Positions 60,803 to 64,000 of a stretch of DNA of 64,000 nt are shown here, one piece after another. The notes below the pieces were generated by a model. It was not told the origin of the DNA. It was given only the letters and a program-made list of their open reading frames with translations, and did not search any database. Within the stretch, counting starts at the first letter, position 1. Every line of letters starts with the position of its first letter. Both the position numbers and the translations under genes were made by a program. The DNA comes from Rathayibacter sp. VKM Ac-2879 (GTDB lineage Bacteria > Actinomycetota > Actinomycetes > Actinomycetales > Microbacteriaceae). The stretch is from contig NZ_JADKSO010000001.1 in assembly GCF_015351245.1 (NCBI RefSeq), positions 558,001-622,000 on the forward strand, in the 5' to 3' direction.

Positions 60803-61248
60803 CGGTCGGCCACCTCCCGCAGCAGCGCGGCGGCGTCGTGCAGGAGTCGCAGTTCGCCCGGGGACAGCTCGCGCAGGCGGGCGACGAGCCAGGCGTCGCG
60901 GCTGCGGCGCACGTCGAGGACGAGCTCGGTCCCCTCCGTCGTGGGGCGGAGGCGCGTCACGCGGCCGTCGGCAGGGTCGGCCAGGCGTTCGGCCAGGCCC
61001 TCGTCGACGAGGCAGGCGACGGTGCGGGTCATCGAGGGCGGGCGCACGCGCTCGGCTTCGGCGAGCTCGCCGAGGGTCTTGGGTCCCTCGCGGTGGAGGA
61101 GGGCGAGGACACTGAACTGCGAGTCGCTCAGCTCGTGCTGGGCCTTCTCTTGGCGGAGGCGGCGGCCGAGCCGGCCCACGGCGGTGCGCACCTCGCCCGC
61201 GAGGGCGGTCAGGTCGGCGGTGCCGGTGGGACGCTCTGTCGATTGCAC
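60799..61248 (-). CDS. MarR-family regulator
   Basis: A 149-residue winged-helix protein starting at GTG 61248. LSDSQFSVLALLHREGPKTL, RVRPPSMTRTVACLVDEGL and the wing DPADGRVTRLRPT are typical of MarR. The -10 TAGGCT (61260-61255) ends seven bases before the start, so it looks leaderless. It is coupled to the MFS exporter by ATGA. Confidence 0.92.
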   Translation of the reverse strand: MQSTERPTGTADLTALAGEVRTAVGRLGRRLRQEKAQHELSDSQFSVLALLHREGPKTLGELAEAERVRPPSMTRTVACLVDEGLAERLADPADGRVTRLRPTTEGTELVLDVRRSRDAWLVARLRELSPGELRLLHDAAALLREVADR

Positions 61249-61251
61249 ATA

Positions 61252-61262
61252 GTTAGCCTAAC
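61252..61262 (-). promoter_or_regulatory. Palindrome GTTAG-C-CTAAC over leaderless MarR promoter
   Basis: The 11-base palindrome equals the core of the DtxR/IdeR iron box; the outer bases of the 19-bp consensus mostly differ. It overlaps the -10 TAGGCT. It could be a MarR autoregulatory site or an iron-regulator site. Confidence 0.55.
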
Positions 61263-61291
61263 AAAAGAAAAGGCGCGCGGGGAACCCCGTC
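61263..61291 (-). terminator. Intrinsic terminator after EamA gene
   Basis: On the reverse strand a CGGGG-TT-CCCCG hairpin is followed by a T-rich run (TTTTCTTTT). It lies just after the stop of the EamA gene and before the MarR promoter. Confidence 0.7.
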
Positions 61292-61299
61292 GCCACCGC

Positions 61300-62145
61300 T
61301 CAGCTCCGGGCGGTGCGCACGGCGCCGACGCTCGCCGCGACGACCAGAGCGATGCCGATCGCCTCCACGGGACTCACTCGCTGCCCGAGGACGAGGAACC
61401 CCGAGAGCGCAGCAGCTCCCGGGGACAGCGACATCAGGATCGAGAACGTCGACGAGCGCAGCCTCCGCAGGGCCAGCAGCTCGAGGGCATAGGGCACCGC
61501 TGAGGAGAGGACCGCGACGGCGAGCCCGAGAAGCAGCACCGGGGGCGCCACCAACGCCGGACCGGCGGTCGCGACGCCGAACGGGAGCGAGACGAGGGCT
61601 CCTGCCGTGAGGGCGAGAGCGAGACCGTCGAGACGGGGGAACCGCCCACCCGTGCGCCCGGCGAGGACGATGTAACCCGCCCAGAGCGCCGCCGCGCCGA
61701 GCGCGAAGGCGACACCCGCCGGGTCCAGTGCCGTGAACCCGCCCTGCGAGAGCGTCGCGACCCCCGCGAGGGCGAGCGCGGCCCAGAGCAGGCTCAGGAG
61801 GCTCCGTCCCGCGATCACGGACAGCACCAGCGGTCCGAGCACCTCGAGCGTGACCGCGGCGCCCTGCGGGATGCGCGCGATGGCCTCGTAGTAGCAGGCG
61901 TTCATCCCGGCCAGAGCGAGGCCGTAGGCGAAGACCGTGCCCCAGTCGGAGCGCGAGTAGCCGCGCAGGCGGGGTCGGCAGACGAGCAGCAGCACCGCCG
62001 CCGAGAAGACCAGTCGCAGAGTGACAGTGCCGATAGGGCCGGCCGCGGGGAACACCAGCACCGCGAACGAGGCGCCGAGCTGGACGCTCGCGACCGAGCC
62101 CAGGACGAGGCCGATCGAGCCGGCGCTGCCCCGCGGTCTGGCCAT
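61300..62145 (-). CDS. EamA/RhtA-like amino-acid exporter
   Basis: A 281-residue protein with about ten helices (ASVQLGASFAVLVFPAAGPI; ARIPQGAAVTLEVLGPLVL; MSLSPGAAALSGFLVLGQRV). These blocks match RhtA, the threonine/homoserine exporter group. It starts five bases after the histidine phosphatase stop, in one operon. Confidence 0.9.
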   Translation of the reverse strand: MARPRGSAGSIGLVLGSVASVQLGASFAVLVFPAAGPIGTVTLRLVFSAAVLLLVCRPRLRGYSRSDWGTVFAYGLALAGMNACYYEAIARIPQGAAVTLEVLGPLVLSVIAGRSLLSLLWAALALAGVATLSQGGFTALDPAGVAFALGAAALWAGYIVLAGRTGGRFPRLDGLALALTAGALVSLPFGVATAGPALVAPPVLLLGLAVAVLSSAVPYALELLALRRLRSSTFSILMSLSPGAAALSGFLVLGQRVSPVEAIGIALVVAASVGAVRTARS

Positions 62146-62150
62146 CGGGA

Positions 62151-62777
62151 TCAGCTGGAGCGTCGCTGCGTCTGGACGGGCTGCACGTTGTAGCCGAGCA
62201 GGCCGATTCCCGTGGCGTCCCAGCGCAGGGTCGTCAGCGACACGTTGTCGACCACGGGGAAGGTGTGGCGGTAGGTCTCGGGGTTGATGCCGAGGTAGGC
62301 GCAGAGCAGGAGGCGGATGAGCGTTCCGTGCGCGACGACGAGCACGCGGCCGTCGGGATGCTCTCGGTGGATGCGGGCGAGCGAGGTGTTGGCGCGGGCG
62401 ACCGCATCGAGCCCAGACTCGCCTCCCGGCAGGGGCTGGATCGCCGGCGCGGCGACCCACGCGTGGTAGGCGTCGGGGAACCGCTTCTCCATCTCCTCGG
62501 TCGTCAGGCCCTCGCCCTCGCCGAAGTCGACCTCGACGAGTGCCGGGTCGGAACGTACCTCGAGATGCGCCGCGCGTGCGGCCGGGACCGCGGTCCGCAC
62601 CGCGCGCACCAGGGTGGAGGAGTAGACCGCCTCAAGCCCCGCGTCCACGGACCACGCGGCAAGGGTCGCCGCCTGGTCGTGTCCGCGCGCGGTCAGCGCG
62701 ATGTCGGAGGAGCCCGCGAAGCGGTTCTCGGAGTGCCAGACAGTCTCTCCGTGTCTGGCGAGGATCAGCGTCGTCAC
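62151..62777 (-). CDS. Histidine phosphatase (phosphoglycerate-mutase family)
   Basis: A 208-residue enzyme with the phospho-histidine motif LARHGETVWH, Arg in SSTLVRAVRTA, acidic VEVDFGEGEGLT and second His in VLVVAHGTLIRLLL. Start is GTG 62777; TAGGCT (62789-62784) ends seven bases before it, so it is likely leaderless. Substrate cannot be told (cobalamin, sugar or inositol phosphates are options). Confidence 0.92.
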   Translation of the reverse strand: MTTLILARHGETVWHSENRFAGSSDIALTARGHDQAATLAAWSVDAGLEAVYSSTLVRAVRTAVPAARAAHLEVRSDPALVEVDFGEGEGLTTEEMEKRFPDAYHAWVAAPAIQPLPGGESGLDAVARANTSLARIHREHPDGRVLVVAHGTLIRLLLCAYLGINPETYRHTFPVVDNVSLTTLRWDATGIGLLGYNVQPVQTQRRSS

Positions 62778-62783
62778 CCCCTG

Positions 62784-62789
62784 AGCCTA
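62784..62789 (-). promoter_or_regulatory. -10 box of histidine phosphatase, leaderless
   Basis: TAGGCT on the reverse strand with a six-base gap to the GTG start codon; the gap sequence CAGGGG could also act as a weak ribosome site. Confidence 0.6.
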
Positions 62790-62794
62790 TCGAG

Positions 62795-62824
62795 GGCCCG
62801 CCGAGTGTCGTCGGCGAGCGGGCC
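62795..62824 (-). terminator. Hairpin after the endonuclease/exonuclease/phosphatase gene
   Basis: GGCCCGC paired with GCGGGCC, with further inner pairing, directly after the stop at 62830 on the reverse strand. Confidence 0.6.
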
Positions 62825-62829
62825 GACGG

Positions 62830-63528
62830 TCAGGCGGAGGCGCCGGCGTAGTGTGCGTCGACCAGCACGGGGAGGTGGTCGGAGAGCCCCTGCGGCAGCG
62901 TCGACACGCGTTCGATGCGCACCGAGTCGCTGATCGCGAAGTCGAAGTGTCCGCTGAAGTACCGGTAGCGGGCGTAGGTGGGAGCGTCGCTTCGCGACAC
63001 GAGATAGCCGTTCCGCGTCATCCTTCGGTCGAGTCCGCGGAAGAACCAGGGGTAGTTGTAATCGCCGACCATCAGGGAGGGCACATCCGGTGCGTAGCTC
63101 CGCAGTCGCTCGAGGGCCTCGTCGATCTGCTTGCGACGCAACGCGTTGCCGGCTGAGAGTGGGGCAGCGTGGAACGAGGAGACGACGATCGAACCACCCT
63201 CGCGATCCTCCAGCCGCACGGCCAGGAGGCGTTCGTGGGCGGGCGACATCACCCGGTCGTGCATCGACTTGCTCAGCTCGAAGGCGGCGCTGCCCGCGAG
63301 GTCGAAGCGCGACTGCGAGTAGTAGACCGCGAGCCCGAGCCTGTTGCGCGCGGTGACGGAGGCGAGGCGCAGCTCGCCCACCTCTTGCGGGAGCTTGGTG
63401 GTGTCGCACTCCTGGAGGCACAGCACGTCGACATCGTGGCGGGCCGCGAGCGGCGCGATCTCGACGTGCGCCCGGTGCTCGCGGAGGTTGTACGAGATCA
63501 CGCGGAGGGCGCGTTCGATCTGCTGCAT
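62830..63528 (-). CDS. Endonuclease/exonuclease/phosphatase-family protein
   Basis: A 232-residue DNase I-like protein: VISYNLREH, LCLQECDT (metal Glu), VVSSFHAAPLS, LMVGDYNYPW (Asp/Asn) and SDHLPVLVD (catalytic His). No signal peptide or membrane helix, so it is cytoplasmic; substrate may be DNA or a phosphoester. ATG 63528 is leaderless-like, since TACACT (63540-63535) ends seven bases before. Confidence 0.92.
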   Translation of the reverse strand: MQQIERALRVISYNLREHRAHVEIAPLAARHDVDVLCLQECDTTKLPQEVGELRLASVTARNRLGLAVYYSQSRFDLAGSAAFELSKSMHDRVMSPAHERLLAVRLEDREGGSIVVSSFHAAPLSAGNALRRKQIDEALERLRSYAPDVPSLMVGDYNYPWFFRGLDRRMTRNGYLVSRSDAPTYARYRYFSGHFDFAISDSVRIERVSTLPQGLSDHLPVLVDAHYAGASA

Positions 63529-63534
63529 TTCGCC

Positions 63535-63540
63535 AGTGTA
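63535..63540 (-). promoter_or_regulatory. -10 box of EEP-family gene, leaderless
   Basis: TACACT on the reverse strand, six bases before the ATG, with no ribosome site between. Confidence 0.6.
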
Positions 63541-63633
63541 GGGCGGGTCGCCTGGCGATCCGGCGACGCCGGGGCGAACACGGAGGGACGTTCGCGGTCG
63601 CGTCGGGTGCCCGTCGGAGCTCCTGGCGAAGGC

Positions 63634-63924
63634 TCAGCCGCGCCCGGAGTCGCCGCCCTCGGCGTCGGTGCCGTGGACGCCGTCGGTGGGGCCCCAGTCG
63701 GGCAGGGGCGGGTTCTGCGCCTCGCCGTCCGGGCCGTCGCCGTCGTCGTCTCCTGCGTCGGTGATCTCGGGGGAGGGGCCGCCGATCTCGTCCAGACCTG
63801 CGACGTTCGTCGTCTCGGTCGCGGGGTCGGCGGGCCGCGCGATCTGCTCGGAGGCGCGCGTGGCGTCCTCCTGCCCCGGGTCGTTCACCTGGGTCGGCTC
63901 GGTGTCGTTGTCCATGCTGCTCAT
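63634..63924 (-). CDS. Small acidic protein, unrecognised
   Basis: A 96-residue, strongly acidic, disordered protein (DAGDDDGDGPDGEAQ; ADPATETTNV). ATG 63924 follows GAAGG on the reverse strand; M4 is an alternative start. Low-complexity composition fits a stress-type or intrinsically disordered protein as found in many actinobacteria, but no function is evident. Confidence 0.65.
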   Translation of the reverse strand: MSSMDNDTEPTQVNDPGQEDATRASEQIARPADPATETTNVAGLDEIGGPSPEITDAGDDDGDGPDGEAQNPPLPDWGPTDGVHGTDAEGGDSGRG

Positions 63925-64000
63925 GCCTTCACGGTAGGTCGCACGCTCCCCATCGGGCACCCCCTTGCGTTCCGCTCCGGGGCGAGGGACGGCCCCTGCC

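Overview
The window comes from a very GC-rich actinobacterial chromosome. I infer a member of the Microbacteriaceae or a close relative. The reasons are extreme third-position GC, many GTG starts, ATGA/GTGA/TGATG overlaps inside operons, TAnnnT -10 boxes placed so that several genes look leaderless, and marker families such as DUF2510, MocR/YczR with YczE, DUF817, CGNR and PknG with GlnX/GlnH. I see no rRNA, tRNA, insertion sequence, prophage or CRISPR array. It reads as ordinary chromosome with one slightly AT-richer patch at about 24.3-25.4 kb.

Layout. 0-4 kb: end of a VOC protein, a DUF1905/YdeI-like protein, and a MacAB-like adaptor/ATPase/permease operon. 4-13.7 kb: HAD phosphatase, DUF2510 membrane protein, Lrp regulator, DHA2 drug exporter with its MarR regulator, a DUF1023 alpha/beta hydrolase with a lipoprotein, FBP-domain protein, XRE-cupin regulator and a thioredoxin-reductase-like flavoprotein. 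13.8-17.7 kb: a CitA/DctS-type two-component system divergent from a dicarboxylate/glutamate symporter. 17.7-24.2 kb: YczE and MocR (YczR), an RND transporter, a Dabb protein and a Nudix hydrolase. 24.5-25.4 kb: a LytM-like peptidase gene whose signal peptide lies in another frame. 25.4-34.4 kb: EamA exporter with CGNR regulator, a DEAD-box helicase with a long Arg/Asp-rich head, a FAS1 lipoprotein, a YcnI/CopC copper operon, HAD phosphatase and a second EamA exporter.

34.5-54 kb is the most interesting part. Eight tightly coupled genes (TelA, a small unknown, a CbbX/SpoVK-type AAA ATPase, GlnX, GlnH, a coiled-coil protein, PknG, PP2C) form one apparent signalling operon. After a beta-alanine/omega-amino-acid catabolic cassette (MMSDH, PucR, class III aminotransferase), a ZIP transporter and DUF817, the signalling theme resumes with a VWA protein, a zinc-ribbon FHA protein and a membrane Ser/Thr kinase. 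PknG, PP2C and FHA proteins all begin with Cys4-type zinc ribbons. I infer one glutamate-responsive phosphorylation system split in two.

54-64 kb: FMN reductase with LLM flavin oxidoreductase, a permuted ATP-grasp/alpha-E/transglutaminase operon, an EntS-like MFS exporter with a MarR regulator under an iron-box-like palindrome, a third EamA exporter, histidine phosphatase, endonuclease/exonuclease/phosphatase protein and a small acidic protein. Intergenic regions are rich in inverted repeats (candidate operators) and strong hairpin terminators, many shared by convergent genes. All functions are inferred by reading translated sequence; no database search was run.
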